A DNA stretch of 64,000 nt from Amaranthus tricolor (Eukaryota > Streptophyta > Magnoliopsida > Caryophyllales > Amaranthaceae): the NCBI RefSeq assembly GCF_026212465.1, contig NC_080058.1:21699161-21763160 (forward strand). The letters are read 5' to 3'. Below, one piece after another: positions 9,201 to 23,069 of the stretch. A model generated the notes under the pieces. The model was not told the origin of the DNA, did no database searches, and saw only the letters and a program-made list of their open reading frames with translations. The stretch's first letter is position 1. Every line of letters begins with the position of its first letter. The position numbers were made by a program, and so were the translations under genes.

Positions 9201-12200
9201 AAAACTTAGCACAAAGCAATAATTGGTATATTTTATTGTGTTCAAATGGTTAGAATCGAAAACAATAGTCATATGCTTGAAATTACGTGCTAAGTTGCTT
9301 TTTTGACGTTATTTGAAGTCTTTTTGACACTTTCTTGCAAAAAGTGGTCGTTTGTTTGCAACAAATCTTGGGACAGCATACTATTTGGTATATCTTACTG
9401 TGTTGAAATGGTTAGAATTGAAAGCAATAGTCATATGATCAAATTTACATGCTAATTTGTGTTTTTGAGGTTTTTTTAAGCGTTTTTGGTACTTTTTTGC
9501 AAAAAGTGGTTGAAAGTTGGTTTGTGCGCAACGAAACTTGGCACACAACACTATTTGGTATATCTTATTGTGTTGAAATGGGTATAATCGAAAACAATAG
9601 TCATATGCTAGAAATTGCGTGCTAAGTTCCGTTTTTGAGTTTTTTTAAGCGTTTTAGGCACCTTCTCGCATAAAGTGGTTCAAATTTGTTTTGTTTGCCA
9701 CGAAACCTGGCACACAACACTATTTGGTATATGATATTGTGTTAAAACGATTAGAATCAAAAACAATAGTCATATGCTTGAAATTACGTGCTAGTTGCGT
9801 TTTTGAGGTTTTTAAGCGTTTTTGGCACTTTCTCGCAAAAAGTGGTTGAAAATTGGTTTGTTTCCCACGAAACTGGGCACACAACACTATTTGGTTTATG
9901 TTATTGTGTTGAAATGGTTAGAATTGAAAACAATAGTCATATGCTTGAAATTACGTGCTATGTTGCATTTTTATGTTTTTTTAAGCGTTATTGGCACTAT
10001 CTCGCAAAAAGTGGTGTAAACTTGGTTTGTTTGCCACGAAAATTGGCACACGAAGCTATTTGGTACATTTTATTGTGTTAATATGGATAGAATCGAAAAA
10101 ATAATAATATGCTTGGAATTACGTACTATGTTGCGTTTTTTAGTTTTTTTAAGAGTTTTGTGCACTTTATCGCAAAAAGTGGTTCAAAAGTAGATTTGTT
10201 ATTCATGAAACTTCGCACGCAACACTATTTATTATATGTTATTGTGTCGAAATGGTTAGAATGGAAAAAAATAGTCATATGCTTGAAATTACGTGGTAAG
10301 TTGCGCTTTTTTTTGTTTTTTTAATCGTTTTTGGAACTTTCTCGCATAAATTGGTTCAAACTAGGTTTGTTTGCAAAGAAACTTGGCACACAACACTATT
10401 TGGTATTTTTTATTGTGTTGAATTGGGTAGAATCGAAAACAATACTCATATGTTTGAAATTACGTGCGAAGTTTTCTTTTTGAGGTTTTTTTAAGCGTTC
10501 TTGGCAGTTTCTTGCAAAAAGTGGTTGAAACTTCGTTTGTTTGCAACAAAACTTGGCACACAACACAATTTGGTATATCTTACTATGTTGAAATGGTTAA
10601 AATCAAAAATAATACTCATATGCTTGAAATTACGTGCTAAATTGTGGTTTTGAGATTTTTTTAAAATATTTTTGACATTTTATCGCATAAAGTGATTCAA
10701 ATTTTGTTTGTTTGCCACGAAACTTGGCACACAACACTATTTGGTATATGATATTGTGTTAAAACAGTTAGAAAAAAAACCATAGTCATATGCTTGAAAT
10801 TATGTGCGAAGTTATGTTTTTTAGGTTTTTTAAGCGTTTTGGCCACTTTCTTGCAAAAAGTGGTTAAAACTTGGTTTGTTTGTCAGGAAGCATGGCACAC
10901 AAAACTGTTTAGTATTTGTTATTGTGTTGAAATAGTTGGAATCATACACAATAGTCATATGCTTGAAATCACGTGCTAAGTTGCGTTTTAAAGGTTTTTT
11001 TAAGCGTTTTTGGCTCTTTCTCGCATAAAGTAGTTAAAATTTGGTTTGTTTACCACGAAACCTGGCACACAACACTATTTGGTATATGTTATTGTGTTGA
11101 AATAATTAGAATAAAGTACAATAGTCATATGCTTGAAATTATGAGCTAAGTTTGCGTTTTTGAGGTTTTTTTAAGCGATTTGGGCACTTGGTTTGTTTGC
11201 CAGGAAACGTGGCTTACAACACTATTTGCTATATGTTATTGTGGTGAGATGGTTGGAATCGAAAACAATAGTCATATGATTGAAATTACGTCCTAATTTA
11301 TGTTGTTGAGGATTTTAAAGCATTTTTGGAACTTTCTCGCATAAAGTGCTTCAAACTTGGTTTCTTTGCCATGAAACATGGCACACAACACTGTTTTGTA
11401 TATGTTATTGTGTAGAAACGATTAGAATCAAAAACAATAGTTATATGCTTAAAATTACGTGCTAAGTTGTGTTTTTGATGTTTTTGAAGCGTTTTTGGCA
11501 CTTACACGTAAAAAGTATTTGAAACTTGGTTTGTTTGCCATAAAACTTGGCACACAACACTATTTGGTATTTTTTATTGTATTGAAATGGTTAGAATCAA
11601 AAGCAATTGTCATATGCTTGAAATTACATGCTAAGTTGCGTTTTTTTAGGTTTTTTTAGGTTTTTTGGCACCTTCTCGCAAAAAGTGGTTGAAACATTGT
11701 TTGTTTGCCACGAAACTTGGCACACAACAATAATCTGTATATGTTATTGTGTTTAAATGGTTAGAAACGAAAATAATAGTCATATGCTTGAAATTACGTG
11801 CTAATTTGTGTTTTTGAGGTTTTTTTAAGTGTTTTTGGCGCTTTCTCGCATAAAGTAGTTCAAACGTTGTTTCTTTGCCACCATACTTGGCACACAACAC
11901 TATTTGGTATATATTATATGGTTTAAATGGTTAGAATCAAAAAATATAGTTATATGCTTGAATTTACGTGTTAAGTTTTTTTTTAAAGCGTTTTGGGCAC
12001 TTTCTCGCAATAAGTGGTTAAAACATGGTTTGTTTTCCAGGAAACATGGCACACCACACTATTTGGTATTTGTTATTGTGTTGAAATGATTACAATCAAA
12101 AACAATAGTCATATGCTTGAAATTATGCGTTAAGTTGCGTTTTTGAGGTTTTTTTAAGCGTTTTAGGCACTTTCTCGCAAAAAGTGGTTGAAACTTTGTT

Positions 12201-15200
12201 TGTTTGCCGCGAAGCTTGGCACACAACACTATTTGGTATATGTTATTGTTTTAAAATGGTTAGAATCAAAATCAATAGTAAAATGCTTGAAATTACGTTC
12301 TAAGTTGTGTTTTTGAGGTTTTTTATGCGTTTTGGCACTTTCTTGAAAAGTGGTTAAAACTTGGTTTGTTTGCAACGAAACTTGGCACATAACACTATTT
12401 GGTATATGTTATGGTGTTGAAATGGTTCGAATCGAAAACAATAGTCATATGTTTTAAATTACGTGCTAAGTTGCGTTTTTGAGGTTTTGTACGAATTTTT
12501 TAAACTTTCTCGTTAAAAGTGGTAGAAACTTGGTTTGTTTGCCACGAAAATTGACACACGAAGCTATTCGCTTTATTTTATTGTGTTGAAATGGTTAGAT
12601 ATGGAAAAAATAGTCATATTCTTCAGATTACGTCCTAAATTGCGTTTTAAAGGTTTTTTTTAAGCGTTTTGGGCACCTCCTCGAAAAAAGTCGTACAAAC
12701 TAAGTTTGTTTGCAAAGAAACTCGGCACACAGCAGTATTTGCTAGATGCTATTGCATTGAAATGGTTAGAATCGAAAAGAATAGTCATATGCTTGAAATT
12801 ACGTGCTAAGTTGCGTTTTTGAGGTTTTTTTAAGCGTTGTTGGTACTTTCTTGAAAAAAGTGGTTGAAACTTGGATTGTTCGAACCGAAACTTGGCACAC
12901 AACACTTTTTGGTATATGTTATTGTGTTGAAATGGTTAGAATCAAAAACAAATACTATTTGGTATATGTTATTGTGTTGAATTGGTTAGACTTGTAAACA
13001 ATAGTCATATGCTTGAAATTACGTGCTAAGTTGCGTTTTTTAGGTTTTTCTAAGCGTTTTGGGCACTTGCTCGACAAAAGCGGTTGAAACTTTCTTTGTT
13101 TGCAACGAAACTTGGCACACAATACTAATTGGTATATGTTATTGTTTTGAAATCGTTGGAATCGAAATCAACTGTCAAATGCTTGAAATTACGTGCTAAG
13201 TTGCCTTTTTTAAGGTTTTTTAAAGCGTTTTCAGCACATTCTTGCAAAAAGTAGTTGAAACTTGGTTTGTTTGCAACGAAACTTTGCACACTACACTATT
13301 TGCTATATAGTATTGGGTTGAAAAGGTTAGAATAAAAAGCAATAGTCATATGCTTGAAATTACGTACTAAGTTGTGTTTTTGAAAATTTTTTTAAACGTT
13401 TTTGGCACTTTCTAGCATAAAGTGGTTCAAAAATGGTTTGTTTACCACGAACCTTTGCACACAACACTATTTGGTATAAATTATTGTTTTAAAATAGTTA
13501 GAATTAAAAATAATAGTCATAGACTTGAAATTAGATGCTAACTTGCGTTTTTTAGATTTTTTTCTGCATTTTGGGCACTTTCTCGCAAAAATTGGTTGAA
13601 ACTTGGTTTGTTTCCCAGAAAACTTGGAACACAACACTATTTGGTATATGTTATTGTGTTGAAATGGTTAGAATTGTAAAAAATTGTGATATGCTTGAAC
13701 TTACGTGCTAAGTTGCATTTTTTAGGTTATTCTATGCGTTTTGGGCACTTTCTCGACAAAAGCGGTTGAAAATTTCTTTGTTTGCAACGAAACATGGCAC
13801 ACAACACTAATTGGTATATGTTATTGTGTTGAAATCGTTAGAATCGTAATCAACAGTCAAATGCTTGAAATTCTTGCTAAGTTGCGTTTGTGAGGTTTTT
13901 AAAAGCGTTTTCGGCACATTCTTGCAAAAAGTAGTTGAAACTTGGTTTGTTTGCAACGAAACTTGGCACACTACACTATTTGATATATTGTATTGTGTTG
14001 AAATGGTTAGAATCAAAAACAATAGTCATATGCTTGAAATTACGTGCTAAGTTGTGTTTTTTAAATTTTTTTAAACATGGTTTGTTTGCCACAAAACTTG
14101 GTATACAACACTATTTTGTATAAAATATTGTTTTGACATAGTTAGAATTAAAAACAATAGTCATATGCTTAAAATTAGATGCTAAGTTGCGTTTTTTAGA
14201 TTTTTTTCTGCGGTTTGGGCACTTTCTCGCAAAAATTGTTTGAAACTTTGTTTATTTGCCAAGAAACATGGAACACAACACTATTTGGTATAAGATATTG
14301 TGTTCAAATGGTTAGAATTGTAAACAATAGTGATATGCTTGAAATTACGTGCTAAGTTGCATTTTTGAGGTTTTTTTAAGCGTTTTTTTCAGTGTTAGCG
14401 TACTTTCTCGCAAAAAGTGGTTGAAACTTTGTTTATTTGCCACGAAACTTGGCACAGAACGCTATTTGGTATAAATTATTGTTTTGAAATAGTTAGAATT
14501 AAAAACAATAGTCATAAGCTATAAATTAGGTGCTAAGTTGCAATTTTTAGATTTTTTTCGGTGTTTTAGGCATTTTCTCGCAAAAAGTGGTTGAAACTTG
14601 GTTTGTTTGCCAGGAAACATGGAACACAACACTATTTGGTATATGTTATTGTGTTGAAATGATTAGAAATGTAAACAATAGTCATATGCTTAAAATTACG
14701 TGCTAAGTTGCGTTTTTTAGGTTTTTCTAAGCGTTTTGGGCACTTGCTCGAAAAAAGCGGTTGAAACTTTCTTTGTTTGCAACGAAACTTGGCAATCAAT
14801 ACTAATTGGTATATGTTATTGTGTTGAAATCGTTAGCATCAAAATCAACTGTCAAGTGCTTGAAATTACGTGCTAAGTTGCGTTTTTGAGGTTTTTTAAA
14901 GCGTTTTCGACACATTCTTGCAAAAACTAGTTGAAACTTGTTTGTTTGCAACGAAACTTGGAACACTACACTATTTGCTATATTGTATTGGGTTTAAATG
15001 GTTAGAATAAAAAACAATAGTCATATGCTTGAAATTACGTGCTAAGTTATGTTTTGAAAATTTTTTTAAAACGGTTTTGGCACTTTCTAGCATAAAGTGG
15101 TTCAAACATGGTTTGTTTGCCATGAACCTTGGCACACAACACTATTTTGTATAAATTATTGTTTTGAAATAGAAGGAATTAAAAACAATAGTCATAGGCT

Positions 15201-15877
15201 TGAAATTACATGCTAAGTTGCGTTTTTGAGGTTTTTTTAAAGCGTTTTCGGCACATTCTTGCGAAAAGTAGTTGAAACTTGATTTGTTTGCAACGAAACT
15301 TGTCACACTACACTATTTGCTATATTGTATTGAGTTGAAATGGTTAGAATAAAAAACAATAGTCATATACTTGAAAATACGTGCTAAGTTGTGTTTTTGA
15401 AATCTTTTTTAAACGTTTTTGGCACTTTCTAGCATAAAGTGGTTCAAACATGGTTTGTTTGCCTCGAAACTTTGCACACAAAATTATTAAGTATAAATTA
15501 TTGTTTTGAAATAGTTAGAATTAACAACAATAGTAATAGGCTTGAAATTAGATTCTAAGTTGCGTTTTTTAGATTGTTTTCTGCATTTTGGCCACTTTCT
15601 CGCAAAAATTGGTTGAAACATGGTTTGTTTGCCAGGCAACGTGGAATACAACACTATTTTGTATATGTTATTGTGTTGAAATGGTTAGAATTGTAAACAA
15701 TAGTCATATGCTTGAAATTCCGTGCTAAGTTGCGTTTTTGAGGTTTTTTTAAGCGTTTTGGGCACTTTCTCGCAAAACGTGGTTAAAACTTGGTTTTTTT
15801 TGCCAAGAAACGTGGCACACAACACTATTTTGTATATGTTATTGTGGTGAAATGGTTAGAATCGAAAACAATAGTCA
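6254..15877 (+). repeat. Satellite subfamily B array, left block
   Basis: Continuous head-to-tail monomers of about 168 bp (anchors catatgcttg at 9771 and 9938; the next at about 10106). The consensus words are tttctcgcaaaaagtggttg, aacttggtttgtttgccacg, aaacttggcacacaacac, tatttggtatatgttattg, gaaatggttagaatcg, aatagtcatatgcttg, aaattacgtgctaagttgcg. Monomers next to the CACTA-2 end (6.3-9 kb) differ more from one another than those beyond 42.6 kb, as expected at the edge of an array. Truncated or locally duplicated units occur near 11180, 12905-12985 and 14060. No gene is present; open frames across monomers are by-products of the repeat. Confidence 0.95.
15873..15877. repeat. Target site duplication of the gypsy element (left copy)
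   Basis: agtca directly before the first TG of the LTR; the same five bases follow the last CA at 29233-29237. A 5-bp duplication is the normal size for Ty3/gypsy integrase. Confidence 0.95.
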
Positions 15878-18800
15878 TGTAACCGCCTTGAATAATGAAG
15901 GTAAAACCTAATTGGAATTTAGTATTAATCAAGCGGAAGCTTACTTTTGCCAACACAATTAAGGGGTTACTTAAAGGTCAAACCAATATTCAAATATAAT
16001 ACTTGAACCAAACCAAAGCATTATAACGGAAGTCTTAACTGTCCAAAATATAGAAAAATTACAACCAAATCGAAATAAGTCAAAAGTTCAAATTACATCC
16101 TTAAAATAGTCTAAATCTAAACTAATAGTCTCTCAAATAAAATAAAGAGATCTAAACAAAAGGGGAGTCATACTCCAACTCGGGTTCAACTTCCGCTTGC
16201 ATATCCAATCTCCGTCGAGGTGCCATAGGGGTTTACTCTAAAACAAAACCATTGGAAAAACATACAAAGCATAGTATCAGCAAAAAGGCTGAGTATAAAC
16301 ACACTGTTGTCCGTCAATAAAGTTCATTTTTTTTTTATTTGAGTAAGTTCATTTTGAAATATGCTTTTCCATTTGATAAATCATATTATGATTCAAATGA
16401 AGTTCAATGGCTCTATAGTAATTACAGATTCTCATTTTTCATCATAAATCATAAGATCTCAATAGCTCCAAATCAATTTCAAACTCATATCATAAGTTTA
16501 CATGGGTACTCTGTGAGTCATCCTGTGACTCGTTTGGTAGTCGGTCTACCGTCCGCGACATGTCCGGCAAGTGTAACACAATGGTATTGTGAACAATACG
16601 CGCTCAGCATTGGTGAGCCGTTTAATCATGCACACAACATTTGCTGTGGCATATGTACCCGCCATTTAGGCTAAAACATTTTTTGTACATAGTATATATC
16701 TTATAATTTTAATAGCATTTGAAAGTCAAAAATATTAACTTTTTCCATATGATAAACATTTTTTTATTTGCACATAGCAAAACATACTTTATTTGCAACT
16801 TAGCAAAATCAAATCATACTATTTCCCATATGGGTAAAACATGCTTAGCATAATCATATCATTAAACATAACCTTTGTATTATATTGGGGCATCACTAGC
16901 ATGTATGGAAATGCACCGTAACAAAAGTAATTAAATTTCAATACGATTTTTGTTTTTTAAGGAAACCACTAAAATGTTTCGCATCAATCCTTCTTAAAGT
17001 AAATATAACTTAAAAGGGTTTTGAAATTCATTCAAAACAACTAGAATTTATGACAAAAGATTTCATAAAACACTATTTTCTTAAATACGAGGTAGTTTTG
17101 CCGGTAGTAAAATCGATAATTGATTTACAAAATACATATTAATTCTTCAACAAGGCCAAATTAATCAAGTCATTATAATACCATATTTAAAATGAATTTA
17201 AGGTTGTCCCATCAGATTATGATTGGTTATGCGAATTTATAACGATCTTACAATTATTTTCGACAATTTGGGTATTTACCGTTATTTAAATGGTGTCTTA
17301 AATCCGTAAAATTTATAAACCATGTAATTTAAACTTAGTTTATACTATGAGGCAGTAGGTTATTAATATAATTATAAATTTTTTATATAGGTCTATTTTT
17401 ACCCAAATTTAATTAACAATATTACACTTTTTAATAAATAAACATTTTCTATTAATTTGATAAATTAGTAAATAATTAATGATTTGTTTATAAAATCATA
17501 CCAAGGTTCCAAAAGTTATATAACATGTTTATTAGGCCATTTGAACTTATAAAACTTATGTATGATGTTTTATTATTTTGTATAACATTTTATCGATAAA
17601 TAGAATAAAATAGGTTTAAAATTATTTGAGTCCGAATAAAATATTGTAAAAAAAATTATATGATATTCCAGAAGCTATTTTAAGGAGTATAAAATTTGAA
17701 ATAACCATTAAAAATCATGTGGCGTATTTTTAATAATTAATATCGTTATTTTACCGATAAACCGAATAAAATTTATTTAAGTCCATATATGGTCACGAAA
17801 ATCCATATAAATTTTTGAACATGTATCTACTGTTTATATAAGTGTCTCATAAAATTTTTATGTCCAAACGACGTCATTTAGTATTTATTTTATATTTTAC
17901 CGTTTTCAAACTTACCGATTATTAATAACCGAGTAAAAACTATTAAGGTTCTTAAATGTCAACGAAACCTTTCCAAACTTTTACCAATTTTACCTACTGT
18001 CCATATAAGTATGTGATAAAAATTTCAAGTCCATATGTCATTGTTTGGTTATTATTTTATATTTTACCATTTTACAATTTACCGTTAAACACTTTAACAA
18101 TTATTCAAAAATCATAATAAAATTCAAAACTAAATATATTCTGGCCAAATCTTGTTGGAGACATTATAATATGTTTTTACTAATTATTTTTGATGATTAA
18201 GAGTTCATCTAATACTATGTTTTATAATAAGAGTATTTAACACCTTAAAATCCATTAAAATATCAATTTAACGAATAATCTCAACAACAAAGTATCCAAG
18301 AAATTTTTTTTTAATACATAGCTACTGAAAATTTCTTTTAAAATGAATTTCAAATATTTTCAAATTCATATAATCATTTCCATCACAATAACTTTCACAA
18401 AGTAGTGTTAAACATGCCTTTAAACATACAATAATTTATAAAATCAACATGTATGATGCCCACAATAATAATACATGTAATAAATAATTCCATACTCAAA
18501 TTTATCATTTTCACATCATTTTTCAAGATTTAAGAACTTCACTTTGGGAATTTATTTTTTATTTTTTTTTTAAAAAAACAAGTTTAGACACAAACTTTCC
18601 CAACTTGTTCTTAAATCCTTTAAAAATCACCCCATGTGACATACCTCGACTCCAAGCCTATATAATTATTCCGTAAGCTCCCACGTAAGCTCCTACGCGT
18701 TCTTAGATGTGGTTCTAACTTTGGGTCCTTGCCCTTCAATTCTCAACTCCAACTCTTCAACTAAACATATTGCATTCATCCAAAAAAAATCAATAATAAT

Positions 18801-20007
18801 TTTGGATTTCTAACATGCACTTAACTTTTCCTAGTTAGAGTTGTCAAACTAATACTTGTGATGATTTTAACATATTTGGAGTATACTTATTATGTTGAGC
18901 AACATACTTAGTTAAGTCCATAATTTTACTTGAATCCTTTAAGTAGCAAAATTTATATGTTTGTGGAAATACATCTTCTTACTTTCTACTATGGCCGAAT
19001 TTTATAGATTTATAAGTGATGATTTTCTTAGTTTAGAGATAAAATACTCATTTTATAATGATCTTAGTTTATAGAAAGATTCATGTAAAAAAAATGTTTT
19101 ACATGAACAAGTTTTAACAAAAACTAGTGAAATAAAGAAATGAACATAACTTATTCTATACTTGGTGGATTTCTTCAAGTTTGGTGTCTATGGAAAGCTC
19201 TTAAGATGAAGATTATTTTTATGGAAGATTTGAGTTTATAAACATAAATTTTCAGAAGTTTTAGATGAGTTTTGGAAGAAGATTTGATGAGAAAATAAGG
19301 TGTTTTAGTTATTGAAAGTTTGGAGGATTCTAGTGTTTGTTCATGGATGAACTTGGGAGCAATGTGTTGGGATTTATGGCTGAATAATAATTCAGAAAAT
19401 TGAGTGCTTTTGCTTCAAATATTTGCCTCTTGCATGCTTGTAATGATGCACAAGCTTTGGGTAGAACAAAAGGGGTTTTGGGTAGTGTGATTGGCTTGAG
19501 TGTGTAAGTGAACAAGGAGCTACTAAGGGGATTTGGGACAGCTATATTAGCTGCTTTTTGGGGCTGATTTGGAGTGCTTTTTGTCCTCAATTTGGTCTAT
19601 TATGGTATAAGAAAGGTTTATCTAAGATAGTTTAAAGTTTGGGTAAAAATTGTTGTACATGTAACAAGTTATGTAACTTGTACTTCATGTTTAAAAATCA
19701 CTTGTATATGTGAGAAATATTTAATTTACTCCCATCATGGTTATATAATATGCTTGGGTAATAATTAAATTTTTTTTTTAACTGTGATGGTTAGTTGTTC
19801 AACTTTAAGTTTTACCTCCAAAGTTTACGTTACTTGTTACGATTCATAATCATGTTACGAATTAACAAGTTTCTTATCATCGTAGAGATTTTTCAAATTA
19901 CTACCATCACTAATTAAATTATAATTAGTAACGAACAAATATATAAGAAAAAAAAAATTAGGCGCTAAAAACGACTAATGAAATCTTCTAACAATACGAC
20001 TGTTTCA
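15878..20007 (-). repeat. 3' LTR of the gypsy element, 4130 bp
   Basis: On the plus strand it starts TGTAACCGCC and ends ACTGTTTCA; being a minus-strand element, this is its 3' LTR. It is very long for an LTR. It contains long AT-rich stretches and two short open frames (16339-16674 plus, 19330-19590 minus) also present in the other LTR. I do not regard these as genes. Confidence 0.95.
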
Positions 20008-20023
20008 GTCGTCCCTTCTTACA
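20008..20023 (-). promoter_or_regulatory. Probable polypurine tract of the gypsy element
   Basis: Directly inside the 3' LTR the minus strand reads tgtaagaagggacgac, a purine-rich run where the plus-strand primer is expected. It is imperfect, so the assignment rests mainly on position. Confidence 0.45.
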
Positions 20024-20069
20024 AGAGTTTCGTCCTCGAAACTAACTCAAACTAATGGTTACAAATACA

Positions 20070-21149
20070 TCACTCAAATAAGTAAGGGTATCTAATTAAC
20101 ATGTCGTCCTCTTTTTCCCAAGTAGCACTGTCGGCATCCTGTCCACTCCATAGCACTTTCACAAGTGGAATCGTGCGGCTACGGAGTTTTCTAACCTCTC
20201 GACCGAGGATCCTCAGGGGCTTCTCCTCATACTGCAAGCTTTCAACAAGTTGAATCGGCTCATACTGGAGAACATGTGATGGATCAAACACATACCGGCG
20301 CAATTGCGACACATGGAACACATTGTGAACCTTAGCTAATTGTGGGGGTAATGCTAACTCATAAGCTACCTCCCCAACTCTGCGCAAAATTTCATAGGGT
20401 CCAATGTACCGAGGATCAAGCTTCCCTTGCATTCCGAACCTCTTAATTCCCTTTGTTGGCGAGACTTTAAGGAACACCTTCTCACCGACTTGGAACTCAA
20501 GTTTCCTCCTCCTACGGTCTGCGTAAGATTTCTGTCGATCTTGGGCAGCCTTCATCCGGTCTCTAATGATTCTGACTTGTTCAGCGGTCTCTCTGATCAT
20601 CTCTGGTCCAACGAGCACGCCGGGCCTCCCGGTATCCCAATAAAGTGGTGTCCTACACCTTTGGTCATACAAGGCCTCATACGGAGCCATACCAATACTA
20701 CTCTGGTAACTATTGTTGTAGGAGAATTCTATCAATGGTAAGATGTCCTCCCACGAACACTGAAAATCAAGGGCACATGCCCGAAGCACATCCTCTAGGG
20801 TCTGGATGGTCCTCTCTGTCTGCCCATCTGTAGCTGGGTGAAAAGCGGTGCTGTAATTAAGGGTCGTGCCAAATGCCCTTTGTAGCTCATTCCAAAATCG
20901 AGCCACAAATTTTGGATCTCGATCTGAAACTATTGTCATCGGTATACCATGTAGTCTAAGTACTTCTTTCACATAAGCATCGGCCAATTGTTTTGCTTTC
21001 CAAGTTACTTTCGCAGGAATAAATCTGGCAGTCTTAGTGAGTCGATCAACAATCACCCAAATAGAATCATTTCCTCTTCTCGAACGGGGCAATCCAACAA
21101 CAAAGTCCATACTCACTGATTCCGACTTCCACTTAGGCACGGGAAGTGG
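20070..21149 (-). pseudogene. gypsy integrase core and chromodomain
   Basis: Catalytic core with Asp in SMDFVVGLP, Asp in VSDRDPKF and Glu in GQTERTIQTLE (the D,D35E triad). Then comes the GPY-like region (DPRYIGPYEILRRVGEVAY, VHNVFHVSQLRRY) and a C-terminal chromodomain ending TWEKEDDMLIRYPYLF and a stop. In chromoviruses this domain guides integration toward heterochromatin, probably through H3K9-methylated histones; the satellite location fits. It is separated from the HHCC zinc-binding part by the in-frame TAA at 21152-21150. Confidence 0.9.
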
Positions 21150-22334
21150 TTACAATTCCCCCGGAGTGCGCTGGTGGTCAATCTTGACTTGCTGACATAC
21201 CAGACATCGAGCTATGAAATCCTCGACATCCTTCTTCATGTTCATCCACCAAAAGTATTGTTTTAAATCTGCTAGCATCTTATCCCTTCTTGGGTGGACA
21301 GAATACATAGTCGAATGTGCCTCCTTGAGTATTTTCTCTATCAATTCAGGATCTCGGGGCACGCATAACCTTCCCTCTAGATGAATACTCCCATATTTAG
21401 CAATACTGAAGTCTTTTACTGCACCCTTTTCAATACCAGTCTTCAACTCTGACAAGAAGTCATCATACTGTTGTAGCTCACGGATCTCCTCATGTAGACT
21501 CGGTGTTGTACTCATAGCATTGAGAACGCTGTCGTATGATCCCTTCTTAACCACAATCAATTCTAGCTCCTTCATCTCCACATAAATCTCGTAGGGCACT
21601 GAAATTAGTCCATTAATGACCATTCTCGGTTTTCGGCTTAAGGCATCTGCTACACGATTTGCCTTCCCGGGATGATACTCCAAAGTGAGGTCATAATCTT
21701 TCATCAATTCTAGCCACCTTCTCTGCCTCATGTTAAGCTCCTTCTGTGTAAACAGATAAGTCAAACTCTTGTAATCGGTGTAGATCTTGCAAGTAGTGCC
21801 GTAGAGATAATGCCTCCAAATTTTTAAGGCAAATATGACTCCGGCTAATTCTAAATCGTGCACTGGATAGTTCTTCTCATTTGGCCTCAATTGTCTCGAT
21901 GCGTAGGCAATCACTTTCCCCTCTTGCATGAGTACACAACCCAAGCCCTCTAAAGATGCGTCACTGTATACCGTGAACTCTTTCCCATCCTCGGGCAATA
22001 CAAGCACTGGAGCCGTTGTCAACCTTTTCTTCAATTCTAGGAAAGCATCTTCGCACTTTTGTGACCACACAAACTTGGTATTCTTTCGAACCAAACTGGT
22101 GATCGGTAGTGCGATCTTAGAAAACCCATCAACATATCTTCGGTAATAACCTGCCAAACACATAAAGCTTCTTACCTCAGTTACACTAGTCGGTGCTGGC
22201 CAATCAATGATAGTCCTTATCTTGTCGGGGTCCACTGTTATGCCATCTTTTGAGATTACATGACCTAGGAAGACAACTCGATCCAACCAGAATTCACTCT
22301 TGCTCAACTTCCCGTAAAAGCTTCTTTCCCTCAA
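21150..22334 (-). pseudogene. gypsy RT thumb, RNase H and integrase HHCC domain
   Basis: Begins just after the in-frame TGA, with the RT tail ([20 protein letters not shown]). RNase H shows the acidic residues in [16 protein letters not shown] and [11 protein letters not shown]. The integrase zinc-binding region then follows ([13 protein letters not shown] ... CLVCQQVK). It ends at the TAA at 21152-21150. Confidence 0.9.
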
Positions 22335-23066
22335 TCATGTTAATACCAATCTTAAGTGCTCCTCATGATCTTTCTCTGTCTTAGAGTACACTAAGATATC
22401 ATCAATGAAAACCACAACAAATTTATCAAGATAGTCATGGAATGTTCGATTCATCAAGTCCATGAATGCTGCAGGGGCATTGGTTAACCCAAACGGCATC
22501 ACTCTAAACTCATAGTGCCCATATCTGGTGCGAAAAGCAGTTTTAGGAATGTCTTCCTCCGCTATCCTCAACTGATGGTAACCAGATCTCAAGTCAATTT
22601 TAGAGAAAACTCCGGCTCCTTTCAACTGGTCAAATAAATCATCAATTCTAGGAAGTGGGTACTTGTTCTTGATGGTGATTTTGTTCAGCTCCCGGTAGTC
22701 AATGCATAGCCTCAAAGACCCATCTTTCTTCTTCACAAACAACACTGGAGCTCCCCATGGTGATACACTTGGTCTGATAAACCCTTTATCTTGTAACTCT
22801 TCGAGTTGGGTTTTTAGTTCAGCCAACTCAAGTGGTGCCATTCTATATGGTGCCTTTGAAATCGGGCTTGACTCTGGAACTAGGTCAATGTGAAAATCAA
22901 TCTCTCTCTTTGGAGGTAACCCAGGTAGATCATCAGGGAATACATCAGAAAATTCTCGCACTATCAAGAGCTGGCTTAAGTCGACCTCCTTGTATGTTGA
23001 CTCGCTCATGTGGTAGACCTGAGCTTCCCCACTTCTCTTTGGAAAGGTTGTAAGCCTCTCAATCAT
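22335..23066 (-). pseudogene. gypsy reverse transcriptase (palm and fingers)
   Basis: Contains [61 protein letters not shown] and the catalytic FIDD (22398-22409). It is linked in the same frame to gag-protease upstream through the TAG at 23069-23067, and to the rest of RT downstream through the TGA at 22337-22335. Confidence 0.93.
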
Positions 23067-23069
23067 CTA

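Noticed and set aside
16339..16674. 111-codon open frame in the gypsy LTR, also at 25567-25902
   Set aside because: It is kept in both LTRs only because they are recent copies; it is antisense to the element and has no recognisable domain.
19330..19590. 86-codon minus-strand open frame in the gypsy LTR, also at 28557-28817
   Set aside because: Same reason: LTR identity explains its conservation. It lies in the presumed U3 region and has no domain.
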